In this document: positions 1 to 8,909 of the stretch, piece by piece
Layout of the letters: every line of letters begins with the position of its first letter
How positions within the stretch are numbered: the stretch's first letter is position 1
IMG/VR virus record: IMGVR_UViG_3300021442_000439
Coordinates: 1 to 38,039 of that record
Strand: one strand, 5' to 3'
Origin: a virus
DNA length: 38,039 bases
Made by a program: the position numbers and the translations under genes
Notes under the pieces: model-generated
Database searches by the model: none
What the model was told of the DNA's origin: nothing
The model's input: the letters and a program-made list of their open reading frames with translations, nothing else

Positions 1-3000
1 AGTCGCGTCTTCTATTGCACGTTGAGTACTTACAAACCCTTCCCTCCACTCCCCTATAGGATCGTCGGCGTTCTTTATTTCTTCATTGATAGATTTTATT
101 TCTCTATCGAGACTCAGAATCCGAACTTCAGTCTTCAGGATCTCCAGAGTAGATTTGGCGAAAGCTAGACCCCAAGCCGTGATGTCTCCGGCCTTCATTT
201 TGTCTACCATGTTCGCAACGTCGGCTATGTTTTTCTCTACCTGCTTAAGATAGTTCGGGTCCAAGAACCCATCCCTTGTCGCTTGGGAGATAGCGTCTAT
301 TTCGGCCTGTATAGTCCGCGCAGTAGCCGTCCACCCTTTCTGTATTTTGTCGGTCGCCCTGTTTATACGATCCGCTTCTGTATCCGTAACCATCCCAAAG
401 TTTTTCAGAAGCTGGGTACGGATTTCGAACTGCTGGCGCTCATTGAGTCTGGACTCGCCGGTCTCGGTAGTGACGTATGGGAGTATCTTGGTTATTTCAC
501 GTAACCGAGATTCCGCGAGACCTTTATCGGTCTTATAGAGTTCCGCCAAGGAGTCAGCGGAAAGGGGGCCCTGTGCATTTAACAAACCTCCGGCTGCGGC
601 CTGTCGTATTACCTGAGCAAAGCCGACGGCGTACGTTGACATAGAGGCCATAAGCCTCTCACGCTGCTGCTCCAAGTTTTTCTTTAGACGGTTACCCGCA
701 GTGTTGAAAGCATTTTGTTCCATCACCGTTAAGCCTTCACGGTTCTTCTTATGCGCTTCGAAAAGCTTCTGGAAGTGCGTTTCGTATTCTTTTCGAGTCT
801 TCGCTAATTCGATACGTGCAGCGTTGGCTTGTTCGAGAAGGAATTGCGAACCTTCCGATTTTCCAGCCCTAGAGATTTGTTCTATGATGGCAGCCAGAAG
901 CCTCTCTATCGCTTCAAGCCTGTGGAACTGGGCACGTGCTCCGTCTTCTACTTCTGATAGAGCTAGCCCGGCACCTTCGCCGCCTTCTTTGATCGCGTTT
1001 ATATTATCAATAATAGTCTGGAACACTGCGGGCCTAGTGAGGTCTGCTCCGCCCCTTGCCCCTGTGGGGGTACCCCTTCGGAAGGTTCCCGGCGCTAGGA
1101 GGTTAAGAAGCTCTTCTATGGACAAGTCCCCATCCAGAAGCTTCTTCGCCATCACTATCGCTTGTCCCTGCCCCTGCCCCATAAGAGCCGCGTTTTTCTT
1201 CATGTCTTCAGTAAGCTTCGAAGGCATTACGGCTCCTCGCAGCCCCTGAATTATTTTCGGGTCATCCTCCATGGTCTTGACCATGGCCCTGATCGCTTCG
1301 ATGAACTTCCGTCCCGTTTCCTCACTCTTAAAGAGGGAGTCCATCAGATTAGCGCCAGTTTTTTCAAGGAAGGGTTTGATACTCGCCGCGTTATGCTCGA
1401 TCTCCGCTCTAAGCTGCGGATCAGTGAAGAGGTCAGGCATAGCCCTCGAAGCTTCACGAACGCTGTCCATGTTGAGACCGAACTCGTCAGCCAAACCCAC
1501 CAAACCCTCACCGAAACCTACCCTCGACATTGCTTCGTTAAGGTTCACCCCAAACGCTATCGCTATCGTCTTCGCGGCGGTGTGGACTTCCTTGGAACCG
1601 GCTACTTCTTGGCCTATGCCAAGTATGCTTTCGTTTAGAGCCTTTGCAGCCGCGTTCCCCCCAAACTGACTTGACCTAGCTGATACCGAAGCACTTAGTT
1701 GTCCCGGGAGCGACTTCAGGATTCCAGTGATGCTCCTATCATCCATAGCTGATTTATGCTTTGCCGTGGCCAAGTGCCGCCGCACCATCCGCTCAGTAAG
1801 TTTACCCTGTCCCGGGAGGCCCAACTTCTTTTCCGCCAGCATCGCCCCGCCGAGATCTGTAGCGCCTAACATGAACCTGTAGTAAGCTGCTTTCTCCTCG
1901 TCGGAAAATTCGCCCCAAGGGATGGTCTCCCCACGCTTCGATCGCTCTCCTTCCGGCCCGTACGTAGCATGTCTTACTCTTCCGCCGACGCTTATGTTCC
2001 CCTGACCGAAAGCGGGACCACGTACCTTCACCGGAGTATGAGCTTCGGGATGCTCGAATTTAACCCCGACGCCGGAAAACATCTGCGAGACTAAACCTAT
2101 GGTCTTAACAGCGCCCGGTCCCCACCCGCCCGTAAGCAGGTCCTCAACCGCCGCCTTCTCGGTCTTCCAGTCGTCACTCACACCACCAGCGGAGAGGCCG
2201 AGTTTCCCCATAAAGCCTGACGCTTTGACAACGTCCCCCATAGCCCCGGGAAACGCTATACCAATAATCAGATTCATCAAGTCTTGGTCCAGATGCTTTC
2301 GAACGAACTCCCAACCTTCAGACATCCCTTTCTTGACTGCGACAAAGGCTAAGTGGATCAGGGTCGGAAGCATGTCTATGACTACACCGAACACCACGTG
2401 CAGAGTATGCCCGATACCCTCTGCCAAGGTTTTCGCTATCGTATCCCAGTCAACCTTTGTCCAATCGTCAAATATACGATGCAGGTTGACCGCCTCTGCA
2501 CCTTCTCTCATCCGCTGCCACATTTTTATACCCCCTCGGGTTACGCCCTCAAAGAAGGCGACAACGTAGGGAGTTGCGCGGTCAATCATTTCGGTGGTAC
2601 TTTCCACCCAAGGCCGCAGGGCCTTGTTGACTGCGGTCAGGATCTGAACACTCATATTGCGGAGGCCAGCATTTAAGCGGTCCCATTTATCCGCCATTAA
2701 GTCAACGTCCGGCCCGAGTGTTTTCATCTTTTTATGAACAGCCTCCATGGTGGCTTCATAAAAAGCAGTACGGCGTTCGAGGTCGGTGAGGGCACCTACG
2801 GACTTGCCAATCTTCGCGGCGTAAACATCGTTGGCCTTACCTACCTGAACAATAAGACCAAGGTTATCGAGGATGAGACGGGACTGTCGACCTATACCGA
2901 TAGTAAGGTCGTTAAAGGCGTGTACGGCATTTCGTCCAACCGCCCTACCAAGCCGCCTAGCGGCAACGCCTAGTTCTTCAAACTGCTCTTTCTGTTTAAT

Positions 3001-4110
3001 GACCTGAAGGAAGACAGCGTTGTTAGCTGTACGCATAAGGGTCAAGTCATCGACGGTCCCCCTCAAGGCTTCTCTAAGTATACCTAGAGACTCCATACTC
3101 GTGGTTCCGAGGTTGGCCATGATGTTCCGGAACCCTATACCAACCGCCTCAAACTGGTTGGCCATCCCGAACATATACTGCCCGATTTGAAGACCTATAA
3201 AAGCTCCAAGGAGAGCCTTGAAAGCGCCGAACGCTATGTTCACCGCGAGAAGGGGAGCCAGAACGACCTTGAAAGCTGTACCCAGCCCAAAGCTTACAAT
3301 CCTACCAGCTACGCTTCCGACCTTTACGACCCCCGCTAGGGCTACACCAAAGATGCCGAGAGCCTTAGACACATACCCTATAGCTGTGCCCAACATCCCT
3401 AAAGCTTCCGGAGAAAGACCCATCTTCCCCCAAATAGATTTACCCATAACGCCTTTTTCGGCGGCGTCTGCCATCTGTTGGGCCTCATCGGCAGATTTAC
3501 CCTGCGCTAAGGCAGCGGAAAGGGCGGCTTCTCTAGCGTCGATGGCCCTTTTCTTTATAGCTACGTAGCCATCGCTGATCTTCTCTAAGCTCCTAGCGTA
3601 GGACCTAGCTAATATGCTAGTAGCTCTCCAGCCGCCCATAAGTATACCAAAGAACTTGATGGGCCCGCTCTGCTTGAATATTTCTTCTTGGAACCCCTCC
3701 CAAGCATCACGGAACGGCTGGAGCCAACCGGAAGCTCTTTTAAGGAGACCTTCTATTCTCGAAATACGCCCAGAAAGAAAATCTACGGCGTGGCTACTCT
3801 CGTCCAGAGTGTCCGCGAAAATAGCGAAGTTCTTAATGAGGTCATCTTTTTGGGACCCAGCCGCTTCCATGTTCTTGGTCAGTTGACCTAAGAACCCGGA
3901 TAGACCCTTAACGGCTTCACCGCCAGATAGAGAAGCGAGGGACTTGTTCCACCCAGAAAGCCCCCCACTTCCTACCTTGGCTAACTCACTCTCTACCTGA
4001 CCCGCAAATCTTCCAACCTTAGAGGCGGCAGCATTAAGCTTCTTGTCGATATCACCGATATCGATTTCTAGCTTGGCATATATAGAGCCAGCTTCAAAGC
4101 CACCTGCCAT
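1..4110 (-). CDS. Tail tape measure protein, C-terminus beyond window
   Basis: The minus-strand frame opens at ATG 4110 (MAGGFEAGSIYAK) and stays open to base 1, giving 1370 residues with no stop, so the gene is cut by the left edge. It sets tail length and is threaded inside the tail tube in long-tailed phages. Support: great length, Ala/Gly/Lys-rich helical sequence, a hydrophobic stretch at about residues 225-340, and the stretch ERRTAFYEATMEAVHKK followed by DKWDRLNAGLRNMS at about 470-510, a pattern common in siphovirus tape measures. At roughly 0.15 nm per residue the part seen implies a tail of at least about 200 nm. It follows the Lys-rich gene by 28 bases. Unusually, the tail chaperones lie about 12 kb upstream instead of next to it. 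No peptidase or lysozyme domain is evident in the part present. Confidence 0.85.
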   Translation of the reverse strand, partial: MAGGFEAGSIYAKLEIDIGDIDKKLNAAASKVGRFAGQVESELAKVGSGGLSGWNKSLASLSGGEAVKGLSGFLGQLTKNMEAAGSQKDDLIKNFAIFADTLDESSHAVDFLSGRISRIEGLLKRASGWLQPFRDAWEGFQEEIFKQSGPIKFFGILMGGWRATSILARSYARSLEKISDGYVAIKKRAIDAREAALSAALAQGKSADEAQQMADAAEKGVMGKSIWGKMGLSPEALGMLGTAIGYVSKALGIFGVALAGVVKVGSVAGRIVSFGLGTAFKVVLAPLLAVNIAFGAFKALLGAFIGLQIGQYMFGMANQFEAVGIGFRNIMANLGTTSMESLGILREALRGTVDDLTLMRTANNAVFLQVIKQKEQFEELGVAARRLGRAVGRNAVHAFNDLTIGIGRQSRLILDNLGLIVQVGKANDVYAAKIGKSVGALTDLERRTAFYEATMEAVHKKMKTLGPDVDLMADKWDRLNAGLRNMSVQILTAVNKALRPWVESTTEMIDRATPYVVAFFEGVTRGGIKMWQRMREGAEAVNLHRIFDDWTKVDWDTIAKTLAEGIGHTLHVVFGVVIDMLPTLIHLAFVAVKKGMSEGWEFVRKHLDQDLMNLIIGIAFPGAMGDVVKASGFMGKLGLSAGGVSDDWKTEKAAVEDLLTGGWGPGAVKTIGLVSQMFSGVGVKFEHPEAHTPVKVRGPAFGQGNISVGGRVRHATYGPEGERSKRGETIPWGEFSDEEKAAYYRFMLGATDLGGAMLAEKKLGLPGQGKLTERMVRRHLATAKHKSAMDDRSITGILKSLPGQLSASVSARSSQFGGNAAAKALNESILGIGQEVAGSKEVHTAAKTIAIAFGVNLNEAMSRVGFGEGLVGLADEFGLNMDSVREASRAMPDLFTDPQLRAEIEHNAASIKPFLEKTGANLMDSLFKSEETGRKFIEAIRAMVKTMEDDPKIIQGLRGAVMPSKLTEDMKKNAALMGQGQGQAIVMAKKLLDGDLSIEELLNLLAPGTFRRGTPTGARGGADLTRPAVFQTIIDNINAIKEGGEGAGLALSEVEDGARAQFHRLEAIERLLAAIIEQISRAGKSEGSQFLLEQANAARIELAKTRKEYETHFQKLFEAHKKNREGLTVMEQNAFNTAGNRLKKNLEQQRERLMASMSTYAVGFAQVIRQAAAGGLLNAQGPLSADSLAELYKTDKGLAESRLREITKILPYVTTETGESRLNERQQFEIRTQLLKNFGMVTDTEADRINRATDKIQKGWTATARTIQAEIDAISQATRDGFLDPNYLKQVEKNIADVANMVDKMKAGDITAWGLAFAKSTLEILKTEVRILSLDREIKSINEEIKNADDPIGEWREGFVSTQRAIEDAT

Positions 4111-4138
4111 CCTTCACCTACCCCTCTACGGACAGACC

Positions 4139-4444
4139 TTAACGCTTTTTCTTACGGCGTTTAGAGGTCTTCTTTTTTGTAACCTTCTTACGGCCTTTCG
4201 GTTTAGCAGAGGCGATGCCCCCACGCCCGGCCTTTTTGGCTTTTCCATAGGCGATGCCGTGGGCTACCTCATTCTTCCGGCTTTTCGACATCCCGGTGAG
4301 GGAGCCTCCGATTTGACCGAGGATAGGCTTAGCGTCCGCATGGACCTTGGACCTAAACTTTTTAGTGGTCCACCAAGTTTTCTTCTTTTTCTTCTTCTTG
4401 GCGGATGAAGCTTTGGCTTTGGAAGTTTTCTTCTTTGCGGCCAT
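4139..4444 (-). CDS. Lysine-rich basic protein, histone-like composition
   Basis: The 101-residue product is about one third lysine, with a run of seven lysines near residue 20 and a C-terminal tail KKVTKKKTSKRRKKKR. The middle (about 35-75) is less extreme and may fold: VHADAKPILGQIGGSLTGMS and a following Gly/Ala/Lys stretch. No known domain is recognised. Composition resembles histone H1 or HU C-terminal tails, so nucleic acid binding or charge neutralisation in the virion is plausible but unproven. It sits 5 bases after an equally extreme acidic protein and just before the tape measure, in the late structural region, so a virion or assembly role is more likely than a replication one. Confidence 0.65.
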   Translation of the reverse strand: MAAKKKTSKAKASSAKKKKKKKTWWTTKKFRSKVHADAKPILGQIGGSLTGMSKSRKNEVAHGIAYGKAKKAGRGGIASAKPKGRKKVTKKKTSKRRKKKR

Positions 4445-4449
4445 AGGGT

Positions 4450-4644
4450 TTACTCTTCCTCCTCAACGACCTCTTCTTCCTCTTCGGCCTCTACTAGGTT
4501 CTTACATCTTTTGGCGAGTTGAGGGGGTCCGAGATCCGGGTTCTTCTTGTGCTCCGCCTTCATACATTCAGGCATGTTTCCGTAAGTGGTAGCGCTTTCG
4601 CCTTCGCCTTCGCCTTCGTTGTTTTCCGCTGGTTCGGTTGCCAT
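4450..4644 (-). CDS. Small acidic protein with Glu-rich ends
   Basis: The 64-residue product begins MATEPAENNEGEGEGES and ends in EEEEEVVEEEE. A short central segment (about 23-50: NMPECMKAEHKKNPDLGP then QLAKRCKNLVE) has two cysteines and looks helical. ATG at 4644 is preceded by GAGG at good spacing (GAGGCAAAG-ATG), a ribosome-site sequence that recurs in this phage. No family is recognised. Its opposite charge to the next gene, a Lys-rich protein 5 bases downstream, suggests the two may bind each other, but this is inference from composition. Confidence 0.6.
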   Translation of the reverse strand: MATEPAENNEGEGEGESATTYGNMPECMKAEHKKNPDLGPPQLAKRCKNLVEAEEEEEVVEEEE

Positions 4645-4684
4645 CTTTGCCTCTTCTTATTGCTAAGGGTTAAACGTGAACGTA

Positions 4685-4727
4685 TTTTACTCCATACAGT
4701 ATAAAGTAAAACTATGTCCTAATCCAA
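4685..4727 (-). promoter_or_regulatory. Candidate promoter overlapped by a 27-bp dyad
   Basis: The 158-base gap between portal and the acidic gene holds no further gene that I can see. On the minus strand TTGGAT (4727-4722) and TATACT (4703-4698) are 18 bases apart, a fair sigma70-like pair. The -10 lies inside an inverted repeat, 4685-4711, with arms TTTTACT and AGTAAAA and an inner ATA/TAT. In minus-strand RNA the two unmatched positions become U-G pairs, giving a 12-bp stem with a 3-base loop. No U-tract follows, so it is not a standard terminator. An operator over a promoter, or an mRNA hairpin, are both possible. Confidence 0.35.
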
Positions 4728-4802
4728 GATCGAGACTGGCTTCCTCTTTTCTTGGTGGTGTCGCGTTTCTTTCTTCTCACTGGTCTATTCTTTAACTTTA
4801 GT

Positions 4803-6461
4803 CTATACGTCCTCTTCTTCCGTATAGCCCTCAGTTTCTTCTTCTTCGACTGGCTCACCTTCTTCTTCAACGGCCTCCTCCTCCTCTTCTTGTGGTCCTT
4901 GGGCTTCAGCCATAGCGGCTTGCATAAACATTGCTTCTTCTTCTTTTTCGTCCATCTCTTGGGGGGACTTAGGCTTATTCAAGATGTCGTTTTCTTCGAT
5001 CTCTTTAAGCATCTGAGCAACAACTTCGGGAGGCACATCTCCGGCCTTACCAGTAGCTATACGCTTATGTATAGTCTTGGTTAAGGTGTCAGAGTTTATA
5101 ACCTGTACCACCTGAGCAGCCGTAGCCATCATCTCTTCGGAAGACGCAAGATCGAACTCTTGCGGATATTGTATATCCCCATAGAAGAGCTTTTCGGAAG
5201 GGGGCGGTAAATAGTCTCCAGAAGTAAAGCGAAGTATAAGTTCAAATATCCTTCTCTCTACGGTCTCCATTGTTCTAGCTGCCCCAGACAATATCTTTGC
5301 CTCAGAATGGGTGTAGCTCCAAGCGCGGGCCACTCCAGAAGATTGGTATATGGAGGTTCCGGATTGGAATATACCGAGCGGGTCTATTCCCGCTTGTCGG
5401 AAAATAGACTCCCTAGCATCTGCTATGACAAACTTCAGAACCTCAAAGCAAGAACTCGGAGGGTCTACATAGCTGACGTCTTCGTTTAGATCAGGGTCAA
5501 GCTTAAGGAACGTATTTGTGCCGATACCAACCTGAGACAACTCTCCCTTGATCCTAGCCTTAAGGGTCGGGTGGGCATGGATGTACGTGTCGTACGACAA
5601 ATCAGACTCGGCTTGGAACTTACGCACGTCGGCTCTACTTGAGTACCTTATGTAGCTGGAGCCGATCATAGGCTTCACTTTTCGATAGTACCCTACAACC
5701 ATAGGGACTACCCCAAGGCCGTGCTCTTGCTCGTCGGCGCTAACCATTTTTATATCAGTACGTGTTTGTAAAAACTCAAACGTCTTCACAGTTTCTTCAT
5801 CGTACTGGACGAACTTGACCTGCTTACCGTGGTTCTCGCCCCCGGCTCCGTGCCCTAGCCCAAGGTGGACAGTTCTCTCTTCTTTTATCCTGACCATGTC
5901 CATGTGACCGTATTGATCGGTCGACCAATCTATAACTGACATGGGGTTATAAAGAACGAGGAAAGGCTGGGACTCCTGCTCTATCTCATCGGCCCTAGTC
6001 ATAACTTGGCCTTCAGCCACTTCAGGCGACTTCACATTGATAAGGAGCCTTATCGTCCCGTAGCCAAGAAGTTGATACGCCACCTGCTCCATAAACGCGT
6101 TAAAGGTAGTCCCTTCCAAGTCAGCGTTTTCTAAGAAAGAGTCAAGTTCTGGATTTGGGATATCTCTCTTTGGTTTGTCTTTATAAAGAGAAGATATGAT
6201 TTTATTTACTGCGAGGTTTGACTCTGGGATGAACTGGGAGAGCTTCACCCTGAAGTCGTACAGGCTTTGGTTCTCCTGTCGCCCTCTAGGTAAGTACTTT
6301 TCTTTCTCAACGTCGACGTCGCCCAGAATATCTCGATACAAGTCCCACTCAGGTGCCCACTGTAAGTAGTCCGGGTGTTTTGTATCTAATTCGTGATATA
6401 TCTCTAGGTGTTGTTCTTTCGTCCCGTGAGTAAGGCCTGTAACGCCTGTTTCTGAAGCCAT
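4803..6461 (-). CDS. Portal protein, DUF4055-like
   Basis: The 552-residue product forms the dodecameric ring at the capsid vertex through which DNA is packaged and the tail is joined. The N-terminus (HPDYLQWAPEWDLYRDILGD, about 29-48, then a segment with KYLPRG) and the following helical and beta region match the pattern of DUF4055 phage portal-like proteins. The size is also usual for a portal. The last 60 residues are low-complexity and strongly acidic (EEEEEAVEEEGEPVEEEE and EEEDV), outside the conserved core. ATG 6461 follows the stop of the CMP-sugar synthetase by 2 bases, so it is probably translationally coupled. Family assignment is from recalled pattern, not a search. Confidence 0.75.
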   Translation of the reverse strand: MASETGVTGLTHGTKEQHLEIYHELDTKHPDYLQWAPEWDLYRDILGDVDVEKEKYLPRGRQENQSLYDFRVKLSQFIPESNLAVNKIISSLYKDKPKRDIPNPELDSFLENADLEGTTFNAFMEQVAYQLLGYGTIRLLINVKSPEVAEGQVMTRADEIEQESQPFLVLYNPMSVIDWSTDQYGHMDMVRIKEERTVHLGLGHGAGGENHGKQVKFVQYDEETVKTFEFLQTRTDIKMVSADEQEHGLGVVPMVVGYYRKVKPMIGSSYIRYSSRADVRKFQAESDLSYDTYIHAHPTLKARIKGELSQVGIGTNTFLKLDPDLNEDVSYVDPPSSCFEVLKFVIADARESIFRQAGIDPLGIFQSGTSIYQSSGVARAWSYTHSEAKILSGAARTMETVERRIFELILRFTSGDYLPPPSEKLFYGDIQYPQEFDLASSEEMMATAAQVVQVINSDTLTKTIHKRIATGKAGDVPPEVVAQMLKEIEENDILNKPKSPQEMDEKEEEAMFMQAAMAEAQGPQEEEEEAVEEEGEPVEEEETEGYTEEEDV

Positions 6462-6463
6462 CT

Positions 6464-7153
6464 TTAGTTTTCATCCGTCAAAAAGAGGGGGGCTAATTTA
6501 CGGGCGGCTTCCAAGTCTTCAGGCTCGTCGATTTCAATGGACTCCCACCAATTCATATTAATAACGCCTACGTTGGGCCCTAATCGACGGCCACTTTCCC
6601 ACAACTTTCGTTTGGTTAAGTATACTCCGCCATTTTCTATAAATATAGAGGAATTCATGTGTTGGCGCAACGCCCTGTACGGGTAAAGCGGTATGAACTC
6701 CTTTTCTTTTGACCCACTGCGGTACCCCAGATACCGAGGCATTTCCGTTACTGTTATAACGCTGTCAAAGCTTTCTGATCGAAACTTCCGTACCACTTTA
6801 TTTATGTGCCCGGCTTTTAAAAACGGAGTCGTGCACTGCACCATGGCAATCGCGGCGAATTCTCCCGCCGGATCGTTTTCTTGGAGGAAATGTATTATGG
6901 AATCCTCGCTCGATATCTTATCCCCAGAAACTCTTTCTGGGCGTTCAACAGCGGAGCCTCCGGCCTCGGCGGCCTCTGAAAGAATTTCCTCAGAGTCGCT
7001 GTATACAAAAGTACTGTCTACGCAACTACTTACGCACTCTTTGGTGATCCTGAAGATTAAGCTCTCCCCCTCAACCCGTTGAAGATTCTTATTCGGAATC
7101 CCCTTGCTGCCGCCCCTCGCCAGTATCACCGCCGCTATTTTTCCCGTCTTCAT
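6464..7153 (-). CDS. CMP-sugar synthetase (acylneuraminate cytidylyltransferase-like)
   Basis: This 229-residue enzyme most likely couples CTP to a nonulosonic acid (sialic, legionaminic, pseudaminic) or a related acidic sugar, making the CMP-activated donor. The N-terminal nucleotide-binding signature ILARGGSKGIPNKNL (about 11-25) is diagnostic. Further family blocks are VQCTTPFL (about 104), ENGGVYL (about 175) and SIEIDEPEDLEAA (about 205). Length fits the NeuA/PseF/KdsB group, and the sugar cannot be told from sequence. It is the last gene of the second sugar block, directly before portal. The reading frame overlaps the preceding small gene by 65 bases, but the conserved N-terminus fixes the start at 7153. 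Confidence 0.85.
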   Translation of the reverse strand: MKTGKIAAVILARGGSKGIPNKNLQRVEGESLIFRITKECVSSCVDSTFVYSDSEEILSEAAEAGGSAVERPERVSGDKISSEDSIIHFLQENDPAGEFAAIAMVQCTTPFLKAGHINKVVRKFRSESFDSVITVTEMPRYLGYRSGSKEKEFIPLYPYRALRQHMNSSIFIENGGVYLTKRKLWESGRRLGPNVGVINMNWWESIEIDEPEDLEAARKLAPLFLTDEN

Positions 7154-7466
7154 ATTGCTTAATTATTCCTCCTATGTGCTTATGCATCTTCCGTAGCTGC
7201 GTTATTAAAGTGGATTCGTCTGGGGATTCCTTGGTAGGGTCGTACAAAGACATCATGTCCGCCGGAGAAAACCCTACCCCTTCTTTATTAAAGTCGGAGG
7301 GCTTGAACCCTTTAAACGGCATCTCTGCCTTACCCTCGGCACTTCCCGGCATAGAACTCAAGATACCGCTCAAGAAGTCTTGTGGGTTCATAATATTGGA
7401 GCATCCACTCTCTCCCGACCCGTCCTCGTTCTTCTCGTTCTCTGGGGTTGTCTCTGAAGTACTCAA
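7089..7466 (-). CDS. Uncharacterised Ser/Glu-rich protein overlapping both neighbours
   Basis: No family is recognised. The frame codes 125 residues from TTG 7466, which has GAGG seven bases upstream, or 100 residues from ATG 7391, which has a weak site. The TTG start would overlap the glycosyltransferase end by 137 bases, the ATG start by 62. The 3' end overlaps the CMP-sugar synthetase by 65 bases. The middle (FKGFKPSDFNKEGVGFSP, then a helical segment ending QLRKMHKHIGGIIKQYEDG) looks like real protein, and the 176-base space between the flanking genes has no other candidate. Both ends are Ser/Gly/Glu-rich and probably disordered. Confidence 0.5.
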   Translation of the reverse strand: MSTSETTPENEKNEDGSGESGCSNIMNPQDFLSGILSSMPGSAEGKAEMPFKGFKPSDFNKEGVGFSPADMMSLYDPTKESPDESTLITQLRKMHKHIGGIIKQYEDGKNSGGDTGEGRQQGDSE

Positions 7467-8331
7467 TTGTAGACCTCACTGTGTCAGGGGTTACTTTTAC
7501 AAAAGGATAACTTTCTATCGGAGCGCCGACTGAATCACAAAGCTCTCTCACCGTAATGTCATCGTAGTTAACTAAAACACATGCCCCAACAGCCGCCCCT
7601 TCTAAAGAGCTTAGGTGGGTGTAAGGGGAGAAGATTTCGTCCAATACAATGTGGGCTTGGATCTTCTCTGCCATGCTCTGCTCGAATGAAACCTTAGTTA
7701 AGAATCTGAAGTCCACCCCTTCTATCCCCTTGATCCTGTCCATGGTTGACTTGGGGCACTTGGCGTTTATCTTAGCGTTCGGTTCAAACTTATTTGAGTA
7801 AGTGAACACTACTCTACATTTGTTCGGCCTTACTTCGTACTGGGGGGTGTACAAGGGATGGTGTAGATCAATAATGTCAGGGAGCCTTCCCCAACGCTTG
7901 TCGCAATGCCTACCGTACCCATTGGTTATCATGGCGTGTCCTACGCGGGGTAGAAAAGGGAATCGTCCTGTGTCGAAAAATCTTTCCTTAACATTTCCTA
8001 TATGCGCGTGGTAGCAGAGGGCTTTTTTCGAGTGGACCAAAGAGTCCACGAAGTTCGGGTAAGCGTCGTCGTGGCAGTGTATTACATCAGCTTTCTTAAC
8101 CAGCCTGTTTAACTTCCCCATGTCCCTGCTCCCAAAGGTCACTCCGTATGGGTTCAAGAAGGCGCAATCTCCGCACTCATAGGGGTCGCGGTTAAAGGAG
8201 GATTTAGGGGGCGAAGCACGGCGTACATTTAAGTAGGCACCTGTGTGCTCAGTGTACCTCCCCCAGAACGTAGCAATACGTCCCGGCGTACCGCGTGTGT
8301 GGCTGTGGCCGTTAACGTGGAGTATAAACAT
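7330..8331 (-). CDS. Glycosyltransferase, GT-B fold (GT4-like)
   Basis: The product is 333 residues, starting at ATG 8331 (MFILHVNGHSHTRGTPGR), whose first A is the last base of the upstream methyltransferase stop (TAATG). Features are an N-terminal Rossmann-like strand, VIHCHDDAYPNF and CYHAHIGNV in the first half, and in the second half HIVLDEIFSPYTHLSSLEGAAVGACVLVNYDD, the place where GT4 enzymes bind the sugar-nucleotide phosphates (EX7E-like region). The C-terminal REREERGRVGREWMLQYYEP helix is also typical. It should transfer an activated sugar to an unknown acceptor. A longer in-frame start at 8427 is unlikely because it would run well into the methyltransferase. Confidence 0.75.
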   Translation of the reverse strand: MFILHVNGHSHTRGTPGRIATFWGRYTEHTGAYLNVRRASPPKSSFNRDPYECGDCAFLNPYGVTFGSRDMGKLNRLVKKADVIHCHDDAYPNFVDSLVHSKKALCYHAHIGNVKERFFDTGRFPFLPRVGHAMITNGYGRHCDKRWGRLPDIIDLHHPLYTPQYEVRPNKCRVVFTYSNKFEPNAKINAKCPKSTMDRIKGIEGVDFRFLTKVSFEQSMAEKIQAHIVLDEIFSPYTHLSSLEGAAVGACVLVNYDDITVRELCDSVGAPIESYPFVKVTPDTVRSTIEYFRDNPREREERGRVGREWMLQYYEPTRLLERYLEFYAGKCRG

Positions 8332-8906
8332 TACCAGTCGTTGAAAGCTAAGACGCGTAGGAAACCAGATTCGTGGTCGTAAAAGTCTACCTCTTTGAAG
8401 TCGGTAAACATCGACTTCCACTGCCATTTCGGTATGTCTACGGTCTGAAAATTTTCTTCACCGTCACACACAACAACTATACCGTACTTAGCTATCCGCC
8501 GTCCTTCCTCTATACCAGTAACTATGTCCTCTGGGTTCCATACGTGGTCGAGGACATTTATAAAGAAAACGAAATCATACAGGTTGTCGCTAATAAGTTT
8601 AAGGTCGCTTATGGAGTACGGGTACACCTCTTCAAACGACAGAAGCTCACCCGCCAACAGGAAGTTAACTATCTCTGTACCAGCCACGGTCCACCCGGAG
8701 AATTTGTAAAATTCCATAAGGTCACCGTGACCACACCCGACATCGAGCATGGTAATCTCCGAATAGTCAGACATTTGTTTCTCTAACAAAGGTCTTAGAT
8801 TACATGCGTGGCCTGTCGCTGGCGTCGGATGGATGCCGTAATCAGTATTCTGGTACAAGTCTTCAAGACAAGCCATGAACTCTTCGTAATTGATTATGTC
8901 TTCCAT
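8331..8906 (-). CDS. SAM-dependent methyltransferase, class I
   Basis: This 191-residue product has the SAM-binding motif I MLDVGCGHGDL (about 53-63), the acidic residue ending the second strand (VAGTEI), and a motif IV-like YDFVFFINVLDHVWNPEDI (about 112-130). These are the marks of the Methyltransf_11/23 group. It lies inside a sugar-gene block and is coupled to a glycosyltransferase, so O- or N-methylation of a sugar is the best guess, but the substrate cannot be read. Nothing suggests a DNA methyltransferase: there is no DPPY-type motif or target recognition domain. Confidence 0.8.
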   Translation of the reverse strand: MEDIINYEEFMACLEDLYQNTDYGIHPTPATGHACNLRPLLEKQMSDYSEITMLDVGCGHGDLMEFYKFSGWTVAGTEIVNFLLAGELLSFEEVYPYSISDLKLISDNLYDFVFFINVLDHVWNPEDIVTGIEEGRRIAKYGIVVVCDGEENFQTVDIPKWQWKSMFTDFKEVDFYDHESGFLRVLAFNDW

Positions 8907-8909
8907 AAA

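Noticed and set aside
701-1669. Several plus-strand frames of 100-180 codons across the left 4 kb
   Set aside because: They lie opposite the tape measure, have Ser/Arg/Leu-rich shadow composition, and lack plausible ribosome sites.
4347-5084. Plus-strand frames with hydrophobic Phe/Leu runs that look like membrane segments
   Set aside because: They are the antisense of Lys- and Glu-rich coding sequence (AAG/GAA codons read as CTT/TTC), not real membrane proteins.
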